Below, one piece after another: positions 50,925 through 59,618 of a DNA stretch of 64,000 bases. The stretch spans positions 5,170-69,169 of the forward strand of contig JAZUFZ010000037.1 of assembly GCA_045640985.1 (NCBI GenBank). Direction: 5' to 3'. The DNA is from Colimorpha sp045640985 (GTDB lineage Bacteria > Bacteroidota > Bacteroidia > Bacteroidales > P3). A program made the position numbers and the translations under genes. Position 1 is the stretch's first letter. Every line of letters begins with the position of its first letter. A model generated the notes under the pieces. It searched no databases, was not told the DNA's origin, and saw only the letters and a program-made list of their open reading frames with translations.

Positions 50925-51875
50925 TTACTTTCTTTTAGGGTTGTATTGGTTCATATTGTAGAACTTGGCGTTCCAGGGAGTCCATGCGCGTTCCACTTTC
51001 TGGATGGTGATGATGGTGTCTTCCTCATCATGGAGTTCTTCATTATAGAGGTGGATAGCGGCAGCAATGGCAGCATATACATCACCGGCGGTGGTGCTGG
51101 GCTGTGCCATTGCGTTTGGAGTCTGACCCTGAGCGATGGCAGTCTTAGCTGACTTCTTGTCCTGAACCCGCTTGATAAGTCCGCTATAGCCGAAAATGAT
51201 GACAGCCACGCAGAGAAGTGCGAGGAACACTACAGAAACAGCCACTACAGTAAGACCGATACCCACGGGGTCGGACTGCTGTATTTTCTCAGACTGACGG
51301 AACACATGATAATCGGTTGATTCGCCCTCGATACGGGTCATGTTTTCCAGTCCCTGGTGTGCATCGAAAGTATTGATATCGTAGCCCTGTGGGTTGAAGC
51401 CCATCACTACGAGTTTGCCGCCGCAAGGGGTAACTGCGAAAGCATTGGAATGGCAATTCAAGCCGTAATCAGCCAGACGGTTTCCCTGCATGTCAAGAAT
51501 CACTAAACAACTGCTGTCGTTAGCCGAAGTAGCAAGATAAACCACCTTGTCGTCCACCACCTGTACACTTACTGGGCGGAGGATGTCCTTCACGTCGTAG
51601 CGGCGGATAAAGATATCTGCGGTATCACGGCCGACGCGAACGATACCTTCTTCCGAATACTGGAGAATATCAACAGCATTGTCGGCACTGTCAATAACTA
51701 CGAATGTGCCGGTAGAAGGTATGAAACAGGATTTGGTAGCTGTAAAGTTCATGGCTTTGGCGGTTGGGGCCTTGGCACAAGCCTGCTGCTCTGGAGCATC
51801 GGCCTGAGCGAAAGCTGAGCCACAGAAAAGCAAGCCCACGAACGCTGCAACTATAAGTTTCTTAAATGTATTCAT
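50925..51875 (-). CDS. OadG/MmdD-family gamma subunit with periplasmic domain
   Basis: A 316-aa protein. A signal peptide (MNTFKKLIVAAFVGLLFCGSAFAQ) and an exported domain of about 180 residues precede the single OadG-type helix (VGIGLTVVAVSVVFLALLCVAVIIFGY, about 208-235) and a cytoplasmic tail. In characterised systems the short gamma/delta subunit holds the decarboxylase together; here it is three times longer than the usual 80-100 aa, as in other Bacteroidota. The exported domain has hydrophobic repeat-like strands (FVVIDSADNAVDILQYSEEG, VVYLATSANDSSCLVILDMQGN) suggesting a beta-propeller-like fold of unknown role. Confidence 0.85.
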   Translation of the reverse strand: MNTFKKLIVAAFVGLLFCGSAFAQADAPEQQACAKAPTAKAMNFTATKSCFIPSTGTFVVIDSADNAVDILQYSEEGIVRVGRDTADIFIRRYDVKDILRPVSVQVVDDKVVYLATSANDSSCLVILDMQGNRLADYGLNCHSNAFAVTPCGGKLVVMGFNPQGYDINTFDAHQGLENMTRIEGESTDYHVFRQSEKIQQSDPVGIGLTVVAVSVVFLALLCVAVIIFGYSGLIKRVQDKKSAKTAIAQGQTPNAMAQPSTTAGDVYAAIAAAIHLYNEELHDEEDTIITIQKVERAWTPWNAKFYNMNQYNPKRK

Positions 51876-51967
51876 ACTATTTATAAATCAACTATCAATT
51901 ATAAAGCGAAAATTGATAAAGTGAACTTGCGGGAAACCCGCAAGCCACTTAATCGTGCGACGCCGGA

Positions 51968-52282
51968 TTATTCAGCGTGGTTGCATTCGTGATTGCATTC
52001 GTGATTGCAAGCTTCACCTTCGTGAGCGCAACCTTCGTGAGCGCAACCCTCATTTGCACCGTTCTTTACCTTGCAGCATTCGTCGGTACCTTTCTTCTCG
52101 CAGTTTTCGCAGTTGCCAGCAGCGCAGGTGCTATCCTGGCAGTCCATTGCGCAGTTGTGTTCGCAAACTTCTTCAACTTCGATAGTGTCTTCAACAACTT
52201 CCTGGTTAGCGTTGTTGTTGCAAGCGGTCATGCTGAATGCGAATGCAGCAGCGATCATTGCGGTCAAAAATACTTTCTTCAT
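51968..52282 (-). CDS. Cys/His-rich lipoprotein in the decarboxylase operon
   Basis: A 104-aa protein with lipoprotein signal MKKVFLTAMIAAAFAFSMTAC (Cys21). After an acidic stretch (EVVEDTIEVEEV) the chain is packed with cysteines and histidines: CEHNCAMDCQDSTCAAGNC, CENCEKKGTDECC, and repeats HEGCAHEGEACNHECNHEC. The pattern suggests metal binding, but no known domain fits. It lies 41 bp after the carboxyltransferase gene and 92 bp before the gamma-subunit gene, same strand, so it is part of the operon. The function is unknown. Confidence 0.75.
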   Translation of the reverse strand: MKKVFLTAMIAAAFAFSMTACNNNANQEVVEDTIEVEEVCEHNCAMDCQDSTCAAGNCENCEKKGTDECCKVKNGANEGCAHEGCAHEGEACNHECNHECNHAE

Positions 52283-52323
52283 AATTGATGTTTTTTTAAT
52301 GTTGGTTAATAAATTTCGATTGA

Positions 52324-53883
52324 TTAAAGTGGAATGTTGGAATGTTTCTTCATCGGAAGCGTATCCTTCTTGGTTGCCAGCGTCTGGAGGGCACGGATTA
52401 CGCGGAAACGGGTGTTGCGAGGCTCGATAACGTCATCGATGTAGCCGTATTTGGCTGCATTGTATGGATTTGCGAACTGGTCGTTGTACTCTTTTTCCTT
52501 TTCTGCGATGAATTTAGCCTTTTCGTCAGCATCGGTGATTTCCTTCAACTGACGGCCGTAGAGCACTTCGGTAGCGCCGCTTGCGCCCATAACTGCAATC
52601 TGTGCAGTAGGCCAAGCATAGTTGATATCGCTGCGGAGCTGCTTGCAGCTCATTACGATATGAGCACCGCCGTAGGACTTGCGGAGGGTTACGGTAACCT
52701 TAGGCACGGTTGCCTCACCGTATGCGAACAGCATCTTTGCGCCATGGGCAATTACGCCGGCATATTCCTGACCGGTTCCGGGAAGGAATCCAGGAACGTC
52801 AACCAAAGTCACCAGAGGAATGTTGAACGCATCGCAGAAGCGTACGAAACGGGCACCCTTGCGGGAAGCGTTGCAGTCGAGAACGCCTGCCATAGCTTTG
52901 GGCTGATTGGCAACGATACCTACACTCATACCACCCATGTGAGCGAAACCTACGACGAGGTTCTGGGCGAATTTCTCATGAACTTCCATAAACTGACCAT
53001 CATCCACGATAGCGGCAATGATTTCCTTTACGTCGTATGGAGTATTTGGATTTTCAGGAATGATATGGTTGAGGCTGTCTTCCAGACGGTCGTATGGGTC
53101 ATCGGTCGGGCAGAGAGGAGCCTCTTCAAAATTGTTGCTCGGGATAAAGCTTACCAGCTGACGGATCATCTCAATGGTGCTTTCTTCGGTCTCGCCAACG
53201 AAATGAGCCACACCGCTCTTGCTTGCGTGAACCATTGCTCCGCCAAGCTTATCAACGGTAACATCTTCACCGGTAACGGTCTTTACAACCTTAGGACCGG
53301 TAAGGAACATATAGCTGTTTTCCTTGGTCATAAGGATAAAGTCGGTCAAGGCTGGGCTATACACAGCACCGCCGGCGCAAGGTCCGAAGATAGCGCTGAT
53401 CTGTGGAACCACACCACTTGCAAGAATATTGCGTTCAAAAATCTCAGCATAACCAGCCAGAGAGTTGCAGCCCTCCTGGATACGGGCTCCGCCGGAGTCG
53501 TTCAAACCGATTACAGGGGCACCAACTTTCATAGCCTGATCCATGATCTTGCAGATCTTGAGGCTCATGGTTTCACTCAGAGAACCGGCAAATACGGTAA
53601 AGTCCTGAGCGAACACATAAACCAGACGGCCATCGATAGTACCGCAACCCGTCACAACGCCGTCACCGAGGAACGACTGCTTCTGCATGTCGAAATTGGT
53701 GCAGCGATGGGTTACAAACATGTCAAATTCTTCAAATGAGCCTTCGTCCAGCAGCATAGCAATACGTTCACGGGCGGTAAGTTTGCCCTGTTCGTGCTGT
53801 TTGTCGATGCGTTTCTGGCCGCCGCCCATTTTGGCCTCGCTTCTCTTGTCGAGAAGTTCTTTTATTTTTTCTTCAAATGCCAT
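52324..53883 (-). CDS. mmdA: Methylmalonyl-CoA decarboxylase alpha subunit (carboxyltransferase)
   Basis: A 519-aa biotin-dependent acyl-CoA carboxyltransferase that moves CO2 from methylmalonyl-CoA to the biotin carrier. Landmarks: KLTARERIAMLLDEGSFEE, LNDSGGARIQEG in the N-domain, GPCAGGAVYSPALTDF oxyanion region, and DVPGFLPGTGQEYAGVI, KSYGGAHIVM and PTAQIAVMGASGATEVLYGR in the C-domain. All match propionyl-CoA carboxylase beta/MmdA. With mce upstream and mmdC/mmdB downstream it makes a sodium-pumping decarboxylase. A pure propionyl-CoA carboxylase role is less likely because the membrane subunit is linked. Confidence 0.95.
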   Translation of the reverse strand: MAFEEKIKELLDKRSEAKMGGGQKRIDKQHEQGKLTARERIAMLLDEGSFEEFDMFVTHRCTNFDMQKQSFLGDGVVTGCGTIDGRLVYVFAQDFTVFAGSLSETMSLKICKIMDQAMKVGAPVIGLNDSGGARIQEGCNSLAGYAEIFERNILASGVVPQISAIFGPCAGGAVYSPALTDFILMTKENSYMFLTGPKVVKTVTGEDVTVDKLGGAMVHASKSGVAHFVGETEESTIEMIRQLVSFIPSNNFEEAPLCPTDDPYDRLEDSLNHIIPENPNTPYDVKEIIAAIVDDGQFMEVHEKFAQNLVVGFAHMGGMSVGIVANQPKAMAGVLDCNASRKGARFVRFCDAFNIPLVTLVDVPGFLPGTGQEYAGVIAHGAKMLFAYGEATVPKVTVTLRKSYGGAHIVMSCKQLRSDINYAWPTAQIAVMGASGATEVLYGRQLKEITDADEKAKFIAEKEKEYNDQFANPYNAAKYGYIDDVIEPRNTRFRVIRALQTLATKKDTLPMKKHSNIPL

Positions 53884-54005
53884 TATATAATGTATTAGTT
53901 ATTGATGTGGATTTTCCAACCATCCTTAACGAATGGCCTTCCAACCCGGAAATTCTATTTTTTTACAGCTTACCACGGCTTTCCCTGGGGAAATTCAACC
54001 ACGGT

Positions 54006-54413
54006 TTACTTGCAGCAGAGTTCGGTCAGAACGCCAAGAGTTGACTTAGGATGGAGGAAACCGATCTTAAGACCTTCAGCGCCGCCACGGCTCTGTTTGT
54101 CGATCAGTCTTACACCCTTAGCCTCAGCATCTTTCAGAGCCTCGTCGGTATTCTCAACGGCGAAAGCAATATGATGCATACCGCCTTTACCGCCATTCTT
54201 CTCAATAAAAGCAGCAATAGTACTTTCGGGGCTGGTCGGTTCAAGGAGTTCGATTTTCACGTCGCCAATCTTAAAGAAGGCGGTTTTAACTTTCTGGTCT
54301 TTTACTTCTTCAATAGCATAGCATTTCAGGCCCATAACGTCCTCCCAGTAGCGGATAGCCTCTTCAAGGTTCGTTACGGCGATGCCGATGTGTTCGATGT
54401 GTGAAGGTGTCAT
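54006..54413 (-). CDS. mce: Methylmalonyl-CoA epimerase
   Basis: A 135-aa VOC-fold metalloenzyme that interconverts (R)- and (S)-methylmalonyl-CoA, linking the mutase to the decarboxylase. The N-terminal IEHIGIAVTNLEEAIRYWEDV carries the first metal His. KIELLEPTSPESTIAAFIEKNGGKGGMHHIAF gives the second His/Glu set, and the C-terminal GFLHPKSTLGVLTELCCK is family-typical. It is the first gene of the mce-mmdA-lipoprotein-gamma-mmdC-mmdB operon. A TATCTTTGT box with a weak -33 element lies at 54519-54527. Confidence 0.95.
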   Translation of the reverse strand: MTPSHIEHIGIAVTNLEEAIRYWEDVMGLKCYAIEEVKDQKVKTAFFKIGDVKIELLEPTSPESTIAAFIEKNGGKGGMHHIAFAVENTDEALKDAEAKGVRLIDKQSRGGAEGLKIGFLHPKSTLGVLTELCCK

Positions 54414-54636
54414 AATATATATTTTTTATTAATTTTCCATCTTACCATATATCCAATTCAACGCACTACCGCCTGACATTCAACCGAATGGACGAATAAT
54501 GCATTATATATTGGAATTACAAAGATACAAACTTTTCTGAATATACGAAAAAAAAGATTTATTTTTTTGCTCCTCCGACAACTCCGTCTCTCCATTTCAA
54601 GAAAAAGGAAGTCTCAGGACTCAAAATAAAGATAGA

Positions 54637-54680
54637 TTTGTCCGAGGTATCTCCGTAGTAACTCCGCAGTAGGGCCGGAG
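54637..54680. repeat. 11-nt-period array, site 4
   Basis: TTTGTCCGAGG, TATCTCCGTAG, TAACTCCGCAG, TAGGGCCGGAG: four 11-nt steps in the same family and orientation as site 3. The rest of the gap 54414-54923 holds the probable mce promoter and no gene. Confidence 0.7.
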
Positions 54681-54923
54681 TAGCGAGCCTTAAACGTGAA
54701 AAATTCCCCAGCCGCACCACGGCCCTGACCAGGAGGCACTACGCCCCTGTCCGGGAAATATATTCCATAGAAGAAATGCCCCGCCAGGCCTCAGAAACGA
54801 CCATTTCCGTCTGCCATTTTAAGAAATCGCAGCAAAAACAAGCATAGAAAACGCCCCTAAAATACAGTTACAGGAAAAAAGAAAAAGCAGAAATCCTGAA
54901 AATTTCTGCTTTCTTGCCAAGGG

Positions 54924-54997
54924 TGGTCCTTCACGGGCTCGAACCGCGGACCCACTGATTATGAGTCAGTTGCTCTAACCAACTGAGCTAAAGGACC
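54924..54997 (-). tRNA. tRNA with CAT anticodon (Met elongator or Ile2)
   Basis: A 74-nt cloverleaf: acceptor GGTCCTT/AAGGACC, D arm GCTC...GAGC, anticodon stem ACTGA/TCAGT with loop CTCATAA, and T arm CGCGG TTCGAGC CCGTG. The CAU anticodon fits either elongator tRNA-Met or tRNA-Ile with lysidine; sequence alone does not decide. It lacks the initiator C1-A72 mismatch. The 3' CCA is not encoded. Confidence 0.93.
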
Positions 54998-55022
54998 GGA
55001 TTTCATATCTCTGAAATCGGGT

Positions 55023-55055
55023 GCAAAGTTACGAACAATTTTCATACTACACAAA
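55023..55055 (-). promoter_or_regulatory. Promoter of tRNA(CAT)
   Basis: Minus-strand TTTG (55052-55055), 20-bp spacer, TAACTTTGC (55023-55031). Confidence 0.7.
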
Positions 55056-55115
55056 TTTTTTTTTCAATTTGTCAATTTTTTCGTAATTTTGCAAACTCAA
55101 ATTCAACATAAAATC

Positions 55116-55529
55116 ATGGGCAGAATCTTGGCAATTGACTATGGAAGAAAGCGTAGCGGCATCGCCGTATCAGACCCGCTGCAGATTATTGCAGGCGGTT
55201 TGACCACGGTAGAGACCCCTACCCTACTCTCGTTCCTGAAGGATTATTGCGCAAAAGAGGAGGTCGAAACCTTTGTCATCGGGGAAGCCAAGCAGATGGA
55301 CAACACCCCTTCGGAATCCATGAAATTCATCGAACCGTTCGTAAAACAGCTGGCGGAGACCTTCCCCGAAAAGAAAATCGCCCGTATCGATGAGCGGTTC
55401 ACCTCCAAAATGGCATTCCAGGCCATGATTGACGGCGGACTGAAGAAGAAACAACGTCAGAACAAAGCCATGATCGACCAGGTAAGTGCCACCATCATCC
55501 TCCAGTCCTATATGAACCAAACACATTAA
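55116..55529 (+). CDS. ruvX: RuvX/YqgF family nuclease (pre-16S rRNA maturation)
   Basis: A 137-aa RNase H-fold protein. The start MGRILAIDYGRKRSGIAVSD holds the first catalytic Asp. VETFVIGEAKQMDNTPSE corresponds to the usual VVGLP region, IARIDERFTSKMA holds the catalytic Glu, and the last acidic residue is in KAMIDQVSATIILQSYM. The family processes 16S rRNA 5' ends and was earlier called a Holliday junction resolvase. The ATG at 55116 is used rather than an upstream start within the promoter-proximal sequence. A TAATTTTGC box lies at 55084-55092. It heads a run with def and a TPR lipoprotein. Confidence 0.9.
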   Translation: MGRILAIDYGRKRSGIAVSDPLQIIAGGLTTVETPTLLSFLKDYCAKEEVETFVIGEAKQMDNTPSESMKFIEPFVKQLAETFPEKKIARIDERFTSKMAFQAMIDGGLKKKQRQNKAMIDQVSATIILQSYMNQTH

Positions 55530-55539
55530 CACCTATATT

Positions 55540-56106
55540 ATGATATACCCTATCGTTGGTTACGGCCACCCTACTTTAAGAAAAATCGCACAGCCCATCA
55601 CTCCGGACTACCCCAATCTGCAACAACTCATTGCCGATATGTACGAAACCATGTATGCAGCTGATGGCGTAGGACTTGCCGCACCTCAGATTGACCTGTC
55701 CATACAATTGGTTGTCATCGGATTCCGCCCCTACGACGAAAAGACCGACACCTACGGCGATACCGAAGAGCGGCACACGCTCATCAACCCCAGAATTCTG
55801 GAATACAAAGGCGAAAAAGACTTCTTCAACGAAGGCTGCCTGAGCATACCTGACATCCACGAAGATGTACTCCGCCCCACGACCGTAGTCGTAAATTATT
55901 TTGACGAGAATTTCGTAGAACATACCGAAGAGATTTCCGGAATGTTCGCCCGCGTGGCACAGCACGAAATCGACCACCTCAACGGGAAAGTCTTTACCGA
56001 CCACCTCAGCAATCTCCGCAAGACGATGATCCGCCACAAACTCAACGACGTGGCTGCCGGAAAACTCCGTACCCGCTATCGCATGAAATACGCAAAAAAG
56101 AAATAA
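55540..56106 (+). CDS. def: Peptide deformylase
   Basis: A metalloenzyme removing the formyl group from nascent protein N-termini. The product is 188 aa. Motif 1 GVGLAAPQ is at 43-50, motif 2 EGCLSIP at 98-104 with the metal Cys100, and motif 3 HEIDH at 142-146 with the two metal histidines and catalytic Glu. All are intact. It begins 10 bp after ruvX and ends 6 bp before the next gene. Confidence 0.97.
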   Translation: MIYPIVGYGHPTLRKIAQPITPDYPNLQQLIADMYETMYAADGVGLAAPQIDLSIQLVVIGFRPYDEKTDTYGDTEERHTLINPRILEYKGEKDFFNEGCLSIPDIHEDVLRPTTVVVNYFDENFVEHTEEISGMFARVAQHEIDHLNGKVFTDHLSNLRKTMIRHKLNDVAAGKLRTRYRMKYAKKK

Positions 56107-56112
56107 AATATC

Positions 56113-56646
56113 ATGAAAAGCAAAATTTTATTCGCTTGCACTCTTTGCGTCGTCATCCTTCTTGCTGGATGTTCCCACAATCGCGACAAGCAAATCGCAG
56201 CCATCACTAAGATGGAACAATCTTTAAGTGCTATCGCCGTCAATCCTCAGACCGCCGATTCCATCGTGACCCTTTACGTTCAGTTTGCTGACCGTTTCTC
56301 GAAGGATTCACTCGCACCCGTGTATCTGCAGAGAGCTGCCGACGTTTCCGTAAATGTCGGGAATACCGATGAAGCCCTTGAGTATATCGACCGCATCATT
56401 GACGAGTATCCCGATTTCTCCGACATCGCCGGATGCTACTTTCTGAAAGGGTTCGCCTACGAACAGAGCGAGCAATACGACCTTGCGAAAGAGGCCTACA
56501 CTTTCTTTGTAGAGAACTATCCGGAGCACAACCTCGCAGCAGACACCAAAAAGATGATTCCCTATATCGGAATGTCTCCCGAGCAGATGCTTGATATGCT
56601 GCTGGCTAACTCTAACGCCGGTGGGATTTTCACCGAAGAAGAATAG
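56113..56646 (+). CDS. TPR-containing lipoprotein
   Basis: A 177-aa lipoprotein (signal MKSKILFACTLCVVILLAGC, Cys20). The mature part is all-helical with tetratricopeptide-like pairs (QRAADVSVNVGNTDEALEYIDRIIDEYP, CYFLKGFAYEQSEQYDLAKEAYTFFVENYPEH), which resembles BamD/YbgF-type envelope scaffolds. It is shorter than BamD, so the partner is unknown. It is the third gene of ruvX-def-lipoprotein, 6 bp after def and followed by a terminator. Confidence 0.8.
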   Translation: MKSKILFACTLCVVILLAGCSHNRDKQIAAITKMEQSLSAIAVNPQTADSIVTLYVQFADRFSKDSLAPVYLQRAADVSVNVGNTDEALEYIDRIIDEYPDFSDIAGCYFLKGFAYEQSEQYDLAKEAYTFFVENYPEHNLAADTKKMIPYIGMSPEQMLDMLLANSNAGGIFTEEE

Positions 56647-56669
56647 CAATATCTTTCCTTTGCAATAAC

Positions 56670-56695
56670 GAGCCTCCAGACCGGGGGCTCTTTTT
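56670..56695 (+). terminator. Terminator of the ruvX-def-lipoprotein unit
   Basis: GAGCC (56670-56674) pairs with GGCTC (56686-56690), extended by CC/GG pairs, followed by five T. Confidence 0.75.
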
Positions 56696-56703
56696 ATTTG
56701 CGG

Positions 56704-57300
56704 CTACAACAACGCCAAGGCCTTCCGGAGTTTTTCCGCGGACTCAAACTGATGCGCCTGCATTCCTGTTTTCCTTGCTGCCTCCACATTAGCTGCCCTG
56801 TCATCAACAAAAAGACATTCCTCAGGGATCAGCCGGTAACGGTCAAGCAGAAGTCGGAAAATCCGCTCTTCCGGCTTTATCATAAATTCCTTACCCGAGA
56901 TAACCACCCGGTCTATCATTCTCAGAATCTCGAACCGGTCATACGCAATCGGGAAATTCTCCATCGTCCAGTTGGTCAGCCCGAAGACCTCAAAACGGTC
57001 TCCCGACACAAGTTCCGCCAATAAAGCCCGCATTCCCGGGATCTCGTCCGGCAGCATCTCATTCCATCGGGTCTTGTAATATTGTATGGGAGCCTCATAC
57101 TGCGGGTATTCTGCCACAAATTCCGCCATCACGGTATCCACCTTTTCTCCCCCATCTACGCGGTTATGAAACCCGAACTGCTCCAGCACAGCCATAAACT
57201 CGGCGCAAGCCTCCGAATTGCGGAAATAGTCATTATACACCGGCGCCGGATTCCAATGGACCAGCACATTACCGTAATCAAATATTATATTCTTTACCAT
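56704..57300 (-). CDS. HAD superfamily hydrolase
   Basis: A 198-aa HAD subfamily IA phosphatase-like protein. The nucleophile motif is IIFDYGNVLVHWNP (Asp8), motif II has FGLTNW, the motif III lysine is in KPEERIFRLLLDRY, and motif IV is CLFVDDRAANVEAARKTGM. In motif I the second Asp of DxD is replaced by Gly (DYG), as in some YihX-like members. The substrate is unknown. The start at 57300 is the normal HAD N-terminus; longer frames run through the terminator hairpin upstream. It is convergent with the TPR lipoprotein gene. Confidence 0.85.
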   Translation of the reverse strand: MVKNIIFDYGNVLVHWNPAPVYNDYFRNSEACAEFMAVLEQFGFHNRVDGGEKVDTVMAEFVAEYPQYEAPIQYYKTRWNEMLPDEIPGMRALLAELVSGDRFEVFGLTNWTMENFPIAYDRFEILRMIDRVVISGKEFMIKPEERIFRLLLDRYRLIPEECLFVDDRAANVEAARKTGMQAHQFESAEKLRKALALL

Positions 57301-57313
57301 ACCATAATAAAAG

Positions 57314-57339
57314 AAAAAGGCTCCGCCGGCAGCGGAGCC
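57314..57339 (-). terminator. Terminator of the acetyl-CoA synthetase gene
   Basis: GGCTCCG (57319-57325) pairs with CGGAGCC (57333-57339), a 7-bp GC-rich stem, followed on the minus strand by five T. Confidence 0.85.
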
Positions 57340-57358
57340 ATTCTCTCGCATTGCAATA

Positions 57359-59431
57359 TTATTTTTCAAGACGGATGCGAGCATCCACGGCAGTTACATA
57401 GCGTGGGTTGCCCAGCAACGGGTTGAGGTCCATTTCTGCGATTTCAGGTGCGGCCTGTACCAATGCGCTTACGCGGGCGATCTGATCGGCATACATGTCG
57501 ATATTCACAGCCTCCTGGCCACGGACTCCCTGAAGGATCTTGTAGCCGCGGAGTTTGGTGAGCATTTCCTTTGCTTCTGCGGCTGTGATTGGTGCCAGAG
57601 CTGACTGAACATCTTTCAGTACCTCGATGAAGATACCGCCGAGACCGAAGAAAATCTGATGACCGAACTTAGGATCGCGGATAGCTCCGATATACACATC
57701 CGTACCGTCAAGCATCGGATACATCTCTACTGCATAGGTCTCCGGGATGACAATCAGACGGTCAAATTCGCGAGCCACGGTATCCAGGTCTTTCACGCCG
57801 AGGGTAACGCCGCCCACATCGCTCTTGTGAAGCGGACCTACGACCTTCATTACCAATGGAACATCCTTGCTGCAGCCGACTTCCTTAGCGAAAGCGAGTG
57901 CGTCTTCCTTCTTGCTGACCTCTACCGATTTCTTGCGGCTGATGCCTGCTGCGTCGAGCAGTTCGTTATAGTCGGCGATCTCCATATAGCCGTCCTTGCA
58001 GCGGTCGATGGTCTTGCGGATACGTGCCACATCAACCTTAGGCAGTTCTACGTTCTCCGGCTGAGGTTTCGGAGTGTTGTAAACCTTGCAGAGGGCATTG
58101 CCGAACACGCATTCCTCGGGGAAGTTGATACGGCCCTTGTTGTTGATAAAGTCTGCCAGCTCGTCCTTCACGTTGATAACGCTCGGGATGATTGGGAAGA
58201 TAGGTTTCTTGCAGGTCTTCATCTTTTCGTCAAGCACCTTATAAACCTCCCAGTTTGCGAACAGTCCCGGAGAACCGAAAATCACGCACATACAGTCGAT
58301 ATTGTCGAAATCGTTCTCGCAGGCATCGATGATATGACCCAGCTGCTCTGCAGTACCCGTAGCCAGAAAGTCGATAGGGTTACCTACGGAAGAACCGGCG
58401 AAGAGTTTTCCGAGAAGTTCTTCTGCCTTAGGACCTTCGATATGAGGCACATCCATACCGTTGTTGGAGAGCACGTCGGTAAGCATTACGGCAGGACCGC
58501 CGGCGTGAGTAATCACGGCCATATTCTTGCCCTTCACCTCGGGGTGCATGAAGATAGCGCACACGGTGGTAAGTTCCTGACGATTCTGGCAGCGTACGAT
58601 ACCTGCTTTGCGGAACAGTGCATCTACGGCTGCATCGTTGGTAGCCAGGGCGCCGGTGTGGCTGGAGGCGGCACGGCTTCCGGCTGCACTTCCGCCCGAC
58701 TTGATGGCTGCGATACGGCAACCCTTATTGATAAGGCTGCGGCTGTGTTTCAGCAGTTTCTGCGGATTGGAGATTTTCTCCATGTACATCATAATCACGT
58801 GGCTGGACTTCTCAGGATCGAAAGTCTCGTCGAGATGTTCCAGAACCTCTTCGATACCGGTCTGGGCGCTGTTTCCCACTGCCCATACGGAGTTGAACTG
58901 CAGACCGTTGGTGATACCGTATTCCTTGATGAATACAGCCGTAGCACCCGAACCCGTGATGAAATCAACGCCTTTGGGAGAAAGGGTTGGTATAGGGGTA
59001 TCGAAAGCACCGCAATAGTTGGTGTTGAGGAAACCGGTGCAGTTGGGGCCGATAAGGCTGCCGCCTACAGAATTGATGGTTTCCACGATATGTTTCTCGA
59101 TAGCCGCACCTTCAGCATTCTCCTCTGAGAAGCCGGCGCTGACGATGATAAATCCTCTGGTGCCCTTTTCGTGAGCCAGAGTATCTACGGTTGCTGCGCA
59201 GAATTTGGCAGCGATAGCCAGAATGGCGCAATCCACCTGTGGCAGATCGTCAGCCTTGGCATAGCATTTAATGCCCTGCACCTCAGTTTCCTTGGGGTTT
59301 ACGGCATAGATTTGACCTTTGAAGCCGCTGTCGATAAGGTTCTTCAAAACCTTTCCGCCGGGCTTGTGAATGTCGCTGGAAGCACCGCAGATAACGATGC
59401 TGCGCGGTTCAAGTAATTCTTTTGCAATCAT
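57359..59431 (-). CDS. ADP-forming acetyl-CoA synthetase (fused alpha-beta)
   Basis: A 690-aa protein fusing both subunits of an NDP-forming acyl-CoA synthetase, which makes ATP and acetate from acetyl-CoA, ADP and Pi. In order: a CoA-binding Rossmann domain (IVICGASSDIHKPGGKVLKNL), a succinyl-CoA-synthetase-like domain (GSLIGPNCTGFLN), ASSHTGALATNDAAVDALF in the conserved phospho-His region, and a C-terminal ATP-grasp domain (VPLVMKVVGPLHKSDVGGVTLGV, FGLGGIFIEVLKDVQSALAP). It may accept other acyl-CoAs such as propionyl-CoA. A good promoter lies upstream. It complements the arcC and Na+-decarboxylase energy routes. Confidence 0.93.
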   Translation of the reverse strand: MIAKELLEPRSIVICGASSDIHKPGGKVLKNLIDSGFKGQIYAVNPKETEVQGIKCYAKADDLPQVDCAILAIAAKFCAATVDTLAHEKGTRGFIIVSAGFSEENAEGAAIEKHIVETINSVGGSLIGPNCTGFLNTNYCGAFDTPIPTLSPKGVDFITGSGATAVFIKEYGITNGLQFNSVWAVGNSAQTGIEEVLEHLDETFDPEKSSHVIMMYMEKISNPQKLLKHSRSLINKGCRIAAIKSGGSAAGSRAASSHTGALATNDAAVDALFRKAGIVRCQNRQELTTVCAIFMHPEVKGKNMAVITHAGGPAVMLTDVLSNNGMDVPHIEGPKAEELLGKLFAGSSVGNPIDFLATGTAEQLGHIIDACENDFDNIDCMCVIFGSPGLFANWEVYKVLDEKMKTCKKPIFPIIPSVINVKDELADFINNKGRINFPEECVFGNALCKVYNTPKPQPENVELPKVDVARIRKTIDRCKDGYMEIADYNELLDAAGISRKKSVEVSKKEDALAFAKEVGCSKDVPLVMKVVGPLHKSDVGGVTLGVKDLDTVAREFDRLIVIPETYAVEMYPMLDGTDVYIGAIRDPKFGHQIFFGLGGIFIEVLKDVQSALAPITAAEAKEMLTKLRGYKILQGVRGQEAVNIDMYADQIARVSALVQAAPEIAEMDLNPLLGNPRYVTAVDARIRLEK

Positions 59432-59466
59432 TATGTTATGTCGTTTATATATTATATTCCGAAAAT

Positions 59467-59499
59467 GCAAAGATACAAACATTATTCCATTCCCGCAAA
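59467..59499 (-). promoter_or_regulatory. Promoter of the acetyl-CoA synthetase gene
   Basis: Minus-strand TTTG (59496-59499), 20-bp spacer, TATCTTTGC (59467-59475). Confidence 0.8.
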
Positions 59500-59618
59500 T
59501 ATATTTTCAAAAAAGTTTCCCTATTCTTCTCAAGCCACTCATTATCAGACCGCCACAGAAACAAGAATCGGACATTTCCCGAGAAATGCCCGATTCAATT
59601 CTTTTTCAGCGGAGGAGG

